64,000 nucleotides of DNA from Rhodoferax sp. U11-2br. GTDB taxonomy: Bacteria > Pseudomonadota > Gammaproteobacteria > Burkholderiales > Burkholderiaceae_C. Under the pieces are notes generated by a model. That model searched no databases. It had not been told where the DNA came from and saw only the letters and a list, made by a program, of their open reading frames with translations. Each line of letters opens with the position of its first letter. Positions within the stretch are counted from its first letter, which is position 1. Below, piece by piece: positions 26,691 to 35,034 of the stretch. Where the stretch lies: the NCBI RefSeq assembly GCF_018619435.1, contig NZ_JAHFZF010000001.1, forward strand, positions 1 to 64,000. Reading direction: 5' to 3'. The position numbers and the translations under genes were made by a program.

Positions 26691-28256
26691 GTGCAAACAG
26701 TCAAATACAAAATATGGATTCAGCTTCTGACCACCATCGGTGCAGCCTTGCTGATCGTCTGGACAGGCGTCATCATCTGGCAGGGCCATGTGACCCGTCA
26801 GGCGGCGCTGGATCAGGCCACCGACTTTTCAGCCAGCATGCACGATGCCACCATGGCCGGCCTGACCGGCATGATGGTCACCGGCACCGTGGCACAGCGC
26901 GATGTATTTCTGGACCAGATCAAACAACTCGGCGCCATCCGTGATGTGCGGGTCTTGCGCGCCGAGGCCGTGACCAAGCTGTACGGCCCTGGCACCGCCA
27001 CCGAATCCGCCACGCCTGATGCTTTGGAGCAACAGGCGCTGACCACCGGTCAAGCGGTGATTGAGGTGCAATCCGACAGCTCCGGAGAATACCTGCGTGC
27101 GGTGCGCCCGGCACTGTCCTCCAAAAATTACCTGGGCAAAGACTGCACCACCTGCCATGCCGCGCCCGAGGGCACGGTGCTGGGTGTGGTCAGCATGAAG
27201 GTGTCACTGGACAAGGTCAACGCCAGCCTGGCCGACCAGCGCTTGAAGTCCATCCTGGCGGCACTGATCACCTGCATCCCGGTGCTGATGCTGATTTACC
27301 CGTTCATCCGCAAGGTGGTCACCCAGCCGCTGGAGTACTGTGTGCAGGTGGCGCGCGGCATTGCACAGGGCGACCTGACACAAAAGATCGAGGTCGAGAC
27401 CAGCAACGAAATGGGCCAGCTGGAACAGGCTTTGAAGGACATGAACGACAGCCTGGTGAAGATCGTGCAGGAAGTGCGCCGTGGCACCGACACCATTTAC
27501 AGCGCCTCCAGCGACATCGCCAGCGGCAACCTGGACCTGTCCAACCGCACCGAACAGCAGGCCAGCTCCCTGGAGAAAACCACCACCTCGATGGGAGACC
27601 TGACCACCGCCGTCAACCAGAACGCCGAGAACGCCCGCCGCGCCAATGAGTTGGCGCAATCCGCCTCCGAAGTGGCGGTCAAGGGTGGCAGCGTGGTAGC
27701 CGGGGTAATTGACACCATGGCCTCGATCAACAGCTCGTCCAAACGCATTGTCGACATCATCTCGGTCATCGACGGCATCGCCTTCCAGACCAACATCCTG
27801 GCGCTCAATGCGGCGGTGGAAGCCGCCCGAGCCGGCGAACAAGGGCGTGGTTTTGCGGTGGTGGCGGCCGAAGTGCGTAGCCTGGCCAAACGCTCGGCCG
27901 ATGCAGCGCATGAAATCAAGGCGCTGATCGGTGACTCAGTCAACAAGGTGGACGCTGGCAGCACCCTGGTGCAACATGCAGGCAGCACCATGAACGAGAT
28001 TGTCGAGAGCATCCGCCACGTGACCAACATCATGGGCGAGATCGCGGGTGCCAGCGCCAGCCAGTCAGAAGGCCTGGAAATGGTCAGCAGCTCGATTGCC
28101 CAGATGAACCAGGTCACGCAGCAAAACGCCGCCCTGGTTGAGCAAGCCGCAGCAGCAGCCCAGTCTCTGCAGGATCAGGCAGAAAACTTGGAACAGGTTG
28201 TTGGCGCCTTCAAATTGAACAAAAATTCGACCCAAGCCCTTATAGGACATGGATAG
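26691..28256 (+). CDS. Methyl-accepting chemotaxis protein with periplasmic CxxCH (haem c) motif
   Basis: A 521-residue chemoreceptor: TM1 at residues about 8-28, a periplasmic domain of about 155 residues, TM2 about 186-206, HAMP and the MA signalling core with FQTNILALNAAVEAARAGEQ. The periplasmic domain holds C152-T-T-C155-H156, the covalent haem c attachment signature, just before VLGVVSMKVSLD, which leads into TM2. Haem-c chemoreceptors are known for example in Geobacter. This suggests sensing of redox state, oxygen, NO or CO. The start is the GTG at 26691 with AGGAG 6 bp upstream; the frame extends to 26640 without a ribosome site. An FNR-like box lies upstream. Confidence 0.92.
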   Translation: MQTVKYKIWIQLLTTIGAALLIVWTGVIIWQGHVTRQAALDQATDFSASMHDATMAGLTGMMVTGTVAQRDVFLDQIKQLGAIRDVRVLRAEAVTKLYGPGTATESATPDALEQQALTTGQAVIEVQSDSSGEYLRAVRPALSSKNYLGKDCTTCHAAPEGTVLGVVSMKVSLDKVNASLADQRLKSILAALITCIPVLMLIYPFIRKVVTQPLEYCVQVARGIAQGDLTQKIEVETSNEMGQLEQALKDMNDSLVKIVQEVRRGTDTIYSASSDIASGNLDLSNRTEQQASSLEKTTTSMGDLTTAVNQNAENARRANELAQSASEVAVKGGSVVAGVIDTMASINSSSKRIVDIISVIDGIAFQTNILALNAAVEAARAGEQGRGFAVVAAEVRSLAKRSADAAHEIKALIGDSVNKVDAGSTLVQHAGSTMNEIVESIRHVTNIMGEIAGASASQSEGLEMVSSSIAQMNQVTQQNAALVEQAAAAAQSLQDQAENLEQVVGAFKLNKNSTQALIGHG

Positions 28257-28290
28257 GTAGCTATCTATTAGGTAGCTACTTACAAAGCCT
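28228..28290. repeat. Degraded dispersed repeat at the 3' end of the MCP gene
   Basis: AAGCCCTTATAGGACATGGATAGGTAGCTA resembles one half of the repeat family, followed by a partial duplication of TAGGTAGCTA. The last codons of the MCP gene lie in it. The right palindrome arm is not preserved. The following 28291-28538 stretch shows no further feature. Confidence 0.4.
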
Positions 28291-28538
28291 TCACAGGGCC
28301 CCAAGCGCCCGCCAAGCCACACCGGGTAAACCCTTAGAATCATTGGTTCTGGCTGTGCACCACTGACCCGTTCCTTGCGCCTGCGCCTACCTGCGCTGGC
28401 GCCTGACCGTCCCACATCCCGGGCGCGCTGAATGGCCGCCGCAGACCGGAAACAGGTACACCACACGCGCCTGTGCGTTTTGTCGCTGTCCTCCCGCATG
28501 CGTTCGCGCAGCGGTCTCCTACTGCCCAAAAAGTCCAC

Positions 28539-29852
28539 ATGTCCAGCTCACTTCCGCTTCCCGTCGGCGCGTCTGCCGAAACCTCGCCATCCCTGTCCCG
28601 CAAGGACGTCCAGACCCTGGGCCTGTCGGCCCTGGGCGGCACACTGGAGTTTTACGATTTCGTCATTTATGTGTTTTTCGCCACCGTGCTTGGCAAACTG
28701 TTTTTCCCGGTGGACATGCCCGACTGGCTGCGCCAGTTGCAGACCTTCGGCATCTTTGCTGCGGGCTACCTGTCGCGCCCGCTGGGCGGCATCATCATTG
28801 CGCACTTTGGCGACATCCTGGGCCGCAAGCGCATGTTCACACTGAGCATTTTCATGATGGCCGTGCCCACGCTGGTGATTGGCCTGTTGCCCACCTACGC
28901 CAGCATTGGCGTGGCAGCGCCACTGCTGCTGCTGGCCATGCGGGTGCTGCAAGGTGCCGCCATCGGCGGTGAAATGCCCGGCGCCTGGGTGTTTGTGGCC
29001 GAACACGTGCCAGCCAAGCGTTACGGCTTCGGCGTGGGGGCCCTCACCGCTGGCATCACCGGTGGCATCCTGCTGGGCTCGCTGGTGGCAATGGCCATCA
29101 ACCGGCATTACAGCCCGGCCGAGGTGGGTGATTTCGCCTGGCGCATTCCTTTCATCCTGGGCGGCGTGTTTGGCCTGATCTCGGTCTACCTGCGCCGTTT
29201 CCTGCACGAAACACCGGTGTTCCAGGAGCTCGCCAAACGCCGCACGGTGGCGCGCGAGCTGCCGCTCAAGACCATCCTGCGCGAACACCGCGCTGCCTGT
29301 GTGCTGGTTGCCCTGCTGACCTGGGTCTTGTCTGCTGCCATTGTGGTGGTGGTGCTGATCACCCCGACCTACCTGCAAAAGGTGCATGGCATCGCGCCCA
29401 CGCTGGCGCTGGAGGCCAATGCCGTCGCAACGCTGATGCTGACCCTGGGTTGTGTGCTGGCAGGCTGGGCCAGTGACCGTATCGGCACCCGGCCGGTCAT
29501 GTTGATCGGTTTTGGTGGCCTGGTGCTCACGTCCTACCTGTTCTACACCGGCTTGCCCGGCACACCCAGCTCGCTGATCTGGAGCTACGGTCTGGTGGGC
29601 CTGTTTGTGGGTTCGATCGCGCTGGTGCCGATTGTGGGTGTACGCGCCTTCCCGGCAGCGGTGCGGTTCTCCGGGCTCTCTTTTGCCTACAACATGTCGT
29701 ACGCGATCTTCGGTGGTCTCACACCGATCATCATCACGCTGTGGCTGCAAAAAGACACGCTGGCGCCAGCGCACTACGTGGCCGCTTTGGCCGCGCTGGG
29801 TTTTGTGCTTGGCCTGGTGCCGATGTCCAGCCGCGGCTACCAGAAAAAGTAA
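28539..29852 (+). CDS. MFS transporter, metabolite:H+ symporter (MHS) type
   Basis: A 437-residue inner-membrane carrier with about 12 hydrophobic segments. Signature segments are GGTLEFYDFVIYVFFATVLG in TM1, YLSRPLGGIIIAHFGD and the loop motif DILGRKRMF between TM2 and TM3, all typical of the MHS family (citrate, ketoglutarate, proline/betaine or shikimate symporters). The solute cannot be read from the sequence. The ATG at 28539 is chosen because it precedes the family N-terminus; a frame from 28473 exists but neither start has a good ribosome site. It is followed by a strong terminator and is convergent with tctA. Confidence 0.88.
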   Translation: MSSSLPLPVGASAETSPSLSRKDVQTLGLSALGGTLEFYDFVIYVFFATVLGKLFFPVDMPDWLRQLQTFGIFAAGYLSRPLGGIIIAHFGDILGRKRMFTLSIFMMAVPTLVIGLLPTYASIGVAAPLLLLAMRVLQGAAIGGEMPGAWVFVAEHVPAKRYGFGVGALTAGITGGILLGSLVAMAINRHYSPAEVGDFAWRIPFILGGVFGLISVYLRRFLHETPVFQELAKRRTVARELPLKTILREHRAACVLVALLTWVLSAAIVVVVLITPTYLQKVHGIAPTLALEANAVATLMLTLGCVLAGWASDRIGTRPVMLIGFGGLVLTSYLFYTGLPGTPSSLIWSYGLVGLFVGSIALVPIVGVRAFPAAVRFSGLSFAYNMSYAIFGGLTPIIITLWLQKDTLAPAHYVAALAALGFVLGLVPMSSRGYQKK

Positions 29853-29899
29853 CCCAGTCGCCTTGGTGGGCCAACTCTGACCTCCCTGTGACCTTCAAT

Positions 29900-29929
29900 A
29901 AAAACGGCCCTCAAGAGGGCCGTTTTTTT
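29900..29929 (+). terminator. Rho-independent terminator after the MHS transporter gene
   Basis: AAAACGGCCCT-CAA-GAGGGCCGTTTTTTT forms a GC-rich hairpin followed by seven Ts. On the opposite strand the hairpin also ends in A/T, so it may serve the convergent tctA transcript as well. Confidence 0.92.
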
Positions 29930-29947
29930 GTTGGCTGCTTTGGGGTG

Positions 29948-31444
29948 TCAGCGCAGGCGCTCGGTACGCCACTTGAGAACACGTGGCACGATCAGAATCA
30001 GCAACACCACCAGCAGGATCGACAGCGACATCGGGCGCTGCAAAAAGATCATCGCACTGCCCTCGCCGATGGAGATCGCGTTGCGCATCTGCGCTTCTGC
30101 CAGCGGCCCCAGGATCATGCCCACCAGCACCGGCGCGGTGGGAAAGTCGAACCGGCGCATGATCAGCCCCAGAATGCCAATAGCGTAGAGCAAGTACAGG
30201 TCAAAGGCACTCTGGCGCATGCCGTAGACACCCACGGTGGCAAAGATCATGATGCCTGCATACAGCTGCGGCTTGGGCACCTTGAGCAGCTTCACCCACA
30301 AGCCCACCAGCGGCAGGTTCAGCACCAGCAGCATCACATTGCCGATGTAGAGTGAGGCAATCAGCGCCCACACCAGCGTGGCCGAACTGGTAAACAGCTG
30401 CGGGCCGGGCTGGATGCCATAGTTCTGAAAGGCACCGAGCAAAATCGCCGTGGTGTTGGAGGTGGGGATGCCCAAGGTCAGCAGCGGGATCATCGCCGCT
30501 GTCACCGTGGCATTGTTGGCCGCCTCCGGCCCGGCCACCCCTTCAATCGCACCGCGTGTACCGAACTCCTCTTTGTGGGCACCCTTGGCCAGTTTTTTCT
30601 CAGCGGCGTAGCTCAAAAACGTCGGAATCTCGGTACCACCGGCCGGGATACAACCAAACGGTGCACCAATGGCGGTGCCACGCAACCAGGCTGGCAGCGA
30701 GCGTTTCCAGTCACTGAGCGTCATGCTGACACGGGTCAGGCGGTTTTCGGTGTCAATCACCCGGCCCTCAAACATCACCGCGTGCATGGCCTCAGCCACC
30801 GCAAACAACCCAACGGCCACCAACACAATCTCGACCCCATCCAGCAGCTCAGGCACACCGGCGGCATAACGCACCTGGCCGGTGATCTGGTCCATGCCGA
30901 CCAGCCCCAGCGCCAGCCCAATGAACAGCGCAGTGAGGCCACGCACCGTGCTCTTGCCCAGCACCGCACTCACCGTGGTGAAAGCCAGCACCATCAGCAT
31001 GAAGTACTCGGGCGGCCCGAGCTTGACCGCAAATTCGGCCACCACCGGCGCAAACAGGGTCACCAGCACCGTGGCAATCGATCCGGCGACAAAAGAGCCA
31101 ATCGCGGCCGTGGCCAAGGCGGCACCGGCGCGGCCACTCTTGGCCATTTTGTTGCCTTCCATGGCGGTCACCATGGTGGCGGTTTCACCCGGTGTGTTGA
31201 GCAGGATCGAGGTGGTCGAGCCGCCATACATGGCACCGTAATAAATACCGGCAAAGAAGATCATGGAGGCGGTGGCCTCCACCTGGGTGGTGATCGGCAG
31301 CAGCATGGCCACGGCGGTGGCCGGCCCGATGCCGGGCAACACCCCCACCGCCGTACCCAGCGCACAGCCGACAAAGGCCCACAACAGGTTCACCGGCGTG
31401 CCCGCCGTGGCAAACCCCTGCAACAACAGATTCCAGACATCCAT
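29948..31444 (-). CDS. tctA: Tripartite tricarboxylate transporter large permease TctA
   Basis: A 498-residue integral membrane protein with about 12 helices, the large permease of a tripartite tricarboxylate transporter. The TctA start ([11 protein letters not shown]), a [15 protein letters not shown] segment and [15 protein letters not shown] are visible; these Gly/Pro/Thr-rich stretches are conserved in the family. The ATG overlaps the tctB stop by one base (TGATG). A longer frame to 31630 runs through tctB and is rejected. It works with TctB in the membrane and the periplasmic TctC to import citrate or another carboxylate. Confidence 0.96.
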   Translation of the reverse strand: MDVWNLLLQGFATAGTPVNLLWAFVGCALGTAVGVLPGIGPATAVAMLLPITTQVEATASMIFFAGIYYGAMYGGSTTSILLNTPGETATMVTAMEGNKMAKSGRAGAALATAAIGSFVAGSIATVLVTLFAPVVAEFAVKLGPPEYFMLMVLAFTTVSAVLGKSTVRGLTALFIGLALGLVGMDQITGQVRYAAGVPELLDGVEIVLVAVGLFAVAEAMHAVMFEGRVIDTENRLTRVSMTLSDWKRSLPAWLRGTAIGAPFGCIPAGGTEIPTFLSYAAEKKLAKGAHKEEFGTRGAIEGVAGPEAANNATVTAAMIPLLTLGIPTSNTTAILLGAFQNYGIQPGPQLFTSSATLVWALIASLYIGNVMLLVLNLPLVGLWVKLLKVPKPQLYAGIMIFATVGVYGMRQSAFDLYLLYAIGILGLIMRRFDFPTAPVLVGMILGPLAEAQMRNAISIGEGSAMIFLQRPMSLSILLVVLLILIVPRVLKWRTERLR

Positions 31445-31962
31445 CACAACCACCCTGTTTGGGTCAGACCAGGCAGGTTGATGCCCAGAAATTTGGTAAA
31501 CGCCCAATAGACCGGTGCCGCAATCAGCAGGCCAACCAGCACGTCCACGGACAACGACACCCGCCAGGGCACCGGCTCGCCCTGCGCCAGGCGCATGCCA
31601 CGCGCTGCCAGCACAAAACACAGAGCACAACTCAAAATAAAACCGATACTGGTGATCAGCGCCGCATTGAGCAGCAACCCGGCCGACAGCCAGACAAAAC
31701 CGACCCAGTCAGGGTGGTCCCCCGAGTGCTCATCCATGTGCTGAAAACCACCCCGGCCAGCCTTGTAAACCAGCCGCAGACCACATAACACCAGGGCCAG
31801 CGTCACCACCCACGGCAAAAAATTGGGACCAACACCGGCATAGCCAGCCTGTGCCGGAATGCTGTAGGCACCCAGGCCCAGGCCCAGTGCCAACAGCAGC
31901 ACGCCCAGACCCACCAGCAATTGCAAACGTGGCGAATGTTTCGCCGGGGCGTGTTGACGCAT
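31444..31962 (-). CDS. tctB: Tripartite tricarboxylate transporter small permease TctB
   Basis: A 172-residue membrane protein with four predicted helices (about 15-35, 45-65, 88-120, 140-160), the normal make-up of TctB. It has GGGAG 5-6 bp before its ATG, lies 16 bp after tctC and is coupled to tctA by a TGATG overlap. Sequence conservation in this family is low, so the assignment leans on topology and its place between tctC and tctA. Confidence 0.92.
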   Translation of the reverse strand: MRQHAPAKHSPRLQLLVGLGVLLLALGLGLGAYSIPAQAGYAGVGPNFLPWVVTLALVLCGLRLVYKAGRGGFQHMDEHSGDHPDWVGFVWLSAGLLLNAALITSIGFILSCALCFVLAARGMRLAQGEPVPWRVSLSVDVLVGLLIAAPVYWAFTKFLGINLPGLTQTGWL

Positions 31963-31978
31963 GCTGTCTCCCGTGCTG

Positions 31979-32938
31979 TCAGATCATGCCGGACTTGACC
32001 ATGGTCGCCCGCAGGGACGCAAAGTCATCGTCGACAAATTTCTCAAAGGCCTCACCAGCCAACACCGCCGGAGTCCAGGCGTTTTTCTCGAGCGCTTCGG
32101 CCCAGGCCTTGGATTGGGTGGCCTTGACCACCATCTCGGTCAGCGCCTTGCGTTGTGCCGGGGTGATGCCCGGGGCACCATACACCCCACGCCAGTTGCC
32201 GATCTCGACATCCACACCTTGCTCTTTCAAGGTGGGTACATTGATCCCTTTCAGGCGGGCGCCCGATGTCACCCCGATGGCGCGCATCTTGCCCGTCTCG
32301 ATGTAGGGGGCAAACTCGCTGTAACCGCTGCCACCAATCGTCACATTGCCGCCCAAGATGGCCGCAGTGGCTTCACCGCCGCCCCGGAAGGCCACGTAAT
32401 TGATCTTGGCCGGGTCAACCCCCACCGCGCGCGCAATCATGGCCGCAGCAATGTGTTCGGTGGCACCACGCGAACCACCACCCCACTTGACGCTGGCCGG
32501 GTCTTTCTTGAGCTGCTCAACCACCTCGGCCATCGTCTTGAAAGGCGAGTTGGCGGGCAGCACAAACACGTTGTATTCGCTGGTCAGACGGGCAATCGGG
32601 GTCGCGGCGGTGATTGACACCGGCGGTTTGCCGGTGATGATGCCACCCAACATCACCGCACCCATCACCATCAGCGCGTTGGGGTCACCCTTGCTGGCAT
32701 TGACAAACTGGGCCAGGCCCAGGGCGCCGGCGGCACCCCCCTTGTTTTCGTACACCACGGTGTCGGCCACCTTGGCGTCCATCAGGGCTTTGCCCAAAGC
32801 ACGGCCGGTGGTGTCCCAACCACCACCTGGGTTGGCAGGCAGCATCATCTTGATATTGGTGGCAGCCAGAGCCGACAGGGGCAGCCCGCTGCTGGCGGCG
32901 AGAACCGCCAAAGACTTGAGGAAAGTATCGCGACGCAT
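31979..32938 (-). CDS. tctC: Tripartite tricarboxylate transporter substrate-binding protein TctC/Bug
   Basis: A 319-residue periplasmic binding protein of the Bug family. It has an N-terminal signal peptide (MRRDTFLKSLAVLAASSGLPLSALA), followed by IKMMLPANPGGGWDTTGRAL, the conserved ligand-binding loop of the family, and VVYENKGGAAGALG. The ligand is probably a carboxylate; the exact one cannot be deduced. TAGGAG precedes the ATG. It heads the tctCBA operon, divergent from a methyltransferase gene and near tctDE. Confidence 0.94.
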   Translation of the reverse strand: MRRDTFLKSLAVLAASSGLPLSALAATNIKMMLPANPGGGWDTTGRALGKALMDAKVADTVVYENKGGAAGALGLAQFVNASKGDPNALMVMGAVMLGGIITGKPPVSITAATPIARLTSEYNVFVLPANSPFKTMAEVVEQLKKDPASVKWGGGSRGATEHIAAAMIARAVGVDPAKINYVAFRGGGEATAAILGGNVTIGGSGYSEFAPYIETGKMRAIGVTSGARLKGINVPTLKEQGVDVEIGNWRGVYGAPGITPAQRKALTEMVVKATQSKAWAEALEKNAWTPAVLAGEAFEKFVDDDFASLRATMVKSGMI

Positions 32939-33096
32939 CAGATTCTCCTAGGGGTTGAGACAGGGCCTGATGATGCGTGGACAGCCTGTCAAACACCTGT
33001 CCAGATGCACTAGGGAAAATACCGAGCCAAGTTGGCCAACGGGTCCGCTGCGCTCATCTGTTACAACCCTGCCATTCACTTCCAGAGTCCATACCC

Positions 33097-34338
33097 ATGT
33101 CCAACCCCGTCATCACCGAGCGACCCCTTCCCGTCAGCGCCAACACTGACATCCATTGGCAAGAATCTGGCCGGGCCTGCAGTGCGCGCTGGCGCTCGGA
33201 GCGGGGTGCCGCAGCACCCCGCCAAGTGGTGCTGGCGGACGACACCTTGACCGCCGACACCGCTTACCGCCTGGCCTGTGCAGGCACTGCGTTGCTCTGG
33301 CGGGGTGACTTCCAGAACGCGCGTCAACTGTTACAGGCCATGGCACGCCGAGCCGACCAGGTGCCCAAACGCAAACGCACCAAGGTGCAAGCCCCTATCG
33401 GTGCTGCCGAGGCCTTTCACCAGCAGCGGCTGGCCCAGTCGCAGCGGGCCCGCACCTTGGGCATGGTGCTCATCGAGTTCAATGCCGACTACAGCATTGC
33501 ATTGCGGCGCGCACCCGATGTCAAAGCCGCCTGCACCGAAGCCTGGGGCGAGGCACAGGCCAACAGCGACACCACGTCCGGCCACTCGGTGGCCTCGCTG
33601 CGTGAGCTGCTGGGCATCACCAGCGCCTTCGAGTGGCAACGGGTGGGGGTGGAGATCAGCTCACTCGGTGCTGCGCCCAACAACCGCATCCACCCTCATT
33701 ACGGCGTGTTCTCACCGGTGCGGGGTGAGTACATCCAGCTGGTGGCCACAGCCCACCTGCCCAAACCTGCCAAAGGCCAGGACAGCCTGACGGCCTTTGA
33801 CATCGGCACCGGCACCGGTGTGCTGGCAGCGGTGCTGGCTCGCCGTGGCGTGCAGCACATCGTTGGCACTGACATGGACGAGCGGGCCCTGACCTGTGCC
33901 CGCGCCAATGTGGCACAGCTTGGTCTGCAGGAGCAGGTCAGCGTGCTCCAGGCCGATCTGTTTCCCCCAGGTCGCGCCTCGCTGGTGGTGTGCAACCCAC
34001 CCTGGCTGCCGGCCCGGCCAGGTTCACCGCTGGAGCGCGCGGTGTACGACGAAGGCGGTCACATGCTCAGCGGTTTTCTGGCCGGTTTGTCAGCCCACTT
34101 GGAACCCAAGGGGGAAGGCTGGCTGATTCTGTCCAACCTGGCCGAACACCTGGGCCTGCGTTCCCGCGAGGCGCTGCTGGCGCTGTTTGAACAGCACAGC
34201 CTGCGTGTCATCAGCCGCATCGACGCCAAACCGCTGCACCCCAAAGCCAGCGATGCCAGCGACCCTTTGCACCAGGCCCGTGCCCAGGAGGTCACCTCAC
34301 TCTGGCGGCTGGCGGTGGTAACCGCCAGCACACTCTGA
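33097..34338 (+). CDS. Class I SAM-dependent methyltransferase
   Basis: A 413-residue protein. The C-terminal half holds a Rossmann methyltransferase fold with motif I DIGTGTGVLAAVLA, an acidic post-I residue in GTDMDERAL and the NPPW catalytic motif (VVCNPPWLPARPGS), typical of N-methyltransferases acting on Gln/Asn side chains or nucleic-acid bases. The N-terminal 200 residues resemble no family I can name. The ATG at 33097 is used because the longer frame from 32977 runs into the tctC promoter area. It sits between tctCBA and tctDE, 15 bp before tctD, so it may be cotranscribed with tctDE. The substrate is unknown. Confidence 0.85.
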   Translation: MSNPVITERPLPVSANTDIHWQESGRACSARWRSERGAAAPRQVVLADDTLTADTAYRLACAGTALLWRGDFQNARQLLQAMARRADQVPKRKRTKVQAPIGAAEAFHQQRLAQSQRARTLGMVLIEFNADYSIALRRAPDVKAACTEAWGEAQANSDTTSGHSVASLRELLGITSAFEWQRVGVEISSLGAAPNNRIHPHYGVFSPVRGEYIQLVATAHLPKPAKGQDSLTAFDIGTGTGVLAAVLARRGVQHIVGTDMDERALTCARANVAQLGLQEQVSVLQADLFPPGRASLVVCNPPWLPARPGSPLERAVYDEGGHMLSGFLAGLSAHLEPKGEGWLILSNLAEHLGLRSREALLALFEQHSLRVISRIDAKPLHPKASDASDPLHQARAQEVTSLWRLAVVTASTL

Positions 34339-34353
34339 AAGCCCCGTCCGACT

Positions 34354-35034
34354 GTGAAACTGCTGCTGATCGAAGACGACGAGGCCCTGCACACCGCACT
34401 CACACGCAGCCTGACGCGCCTGGGCTGGCAGGTCGAGGTCTGCCACGATGGGCGTGCCGCACTGGGCCACTGGCGCAGCAGCCAGCCCGATGTGGTGATG
34501 CTGGACCTGAGCCTGCCGGTGCGCGACGGCCTGCACATCCTGGGCCAGGCGCGTGACGAGGGCCTGGCCACCCCGGTGCTGATCCTCACCGCACGTGGCA
34601 CCGTGGGCGACCGCATTGCCGGCCTGAACGCCGGTGCCGACGACTACCTGCCCAAACCCTTTGACCTCGACGAGCTCGAAGCGCGCTTGCGTGCCCTGCA
34701 CCGCAGGCGTTCAGAAAATTATGAAAAAACGGCCTCTAGCCCTTATGGAAAAAGCGCACTAAGCTATGACAAAGAGAGCGGTGCAATCTACCATGCAGGC
34801 CAAGTGCTGGAGCTGGCACCACGTGAGTTGAGTTTTTTAAAAACCTTGCTGGCGCGCCCCGGCCAGGCGGTGTCCAAAGAGCGGCTGTTTGAGGTTGTGT
34901 TTCCGGGCCAGACCGAGGTGCAGTTTGAAGCGATCGAGGTGGTGGCCTACCGACTGCGCAAAAAATTGCAAAGCACTGGCGCCACACTGACCACCCTGCG
35001 TGGCTTGGGTTACCTGTTGAAACTGCCAGCATGA
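34354..35034 (+). CDS. tctD: OmpR-family response regulator TctD
   Basis: A 226-residue transcription factor with a receiver (LLLIEDDEALH; acceptor in VVMLDLSLPVRDGL; Lys in YLPKPFDLDE) and a winged-helix DNA-binding domain (ELAPRELSFLKTLLARPGQ, then VEVVAYRLRKKL). Location near tctCBA and coupling to a TctE-type kinase point to TctD, the activator of the tricarboxylate transporter. The linker between the domains is encoded by a copy of the dispersed repeat (about 34710-34770), giving a YEKTASSPYGKSALSYDKE insert. It starts with GTG. Confidence 0.92.
   Translation: MKLLLIEDDEALHTALTRSLTRLGWQVEVCHDGRAALGHWRSSQPDVVMLDLSLPVRDGLHILGQARDEGLATPVLILTARGTVGDRIAGLNAGADDYLPKPFDLDELEARLRALHRRRSENYEKTASSPYGKSALSYDKESGAIYHAGQVLELAPRELSFLKTLLARPGQAVSKERLFEVVFPGQTEVQFEAIEVVAYRLRKKLQSTGATLTTLRGLGYLLKLPA
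34710..34770 (-). repeat. Dispersed palindromic repeat copy inside tctD
   Basis: On the minus strand it reads ATAGCTTAG, a spacer, then CCATAAGGGCTAGAGGCC and a T-rich tail, matching the right half of the family consensus closely and the left half loosely. It is read in frame and lies exactly at the linker between the receiver and the DNA-binding domain. Confidence 0.65.

Noticed and set aside
28548..29774. A 408-residue minus-strand frame opposite the MHS transporter gene
   Set aside because: Very rich in His and Gln, as expected from antisense to a membrane-protein gene; no ribosome site or family.
29948..31630. Longer 560-residue version of TctA
   Set aside because: The extra N-terminus lies wholly within tctB in another frame; the TGATG overlap and the family N-terminus fix the start at 31444.
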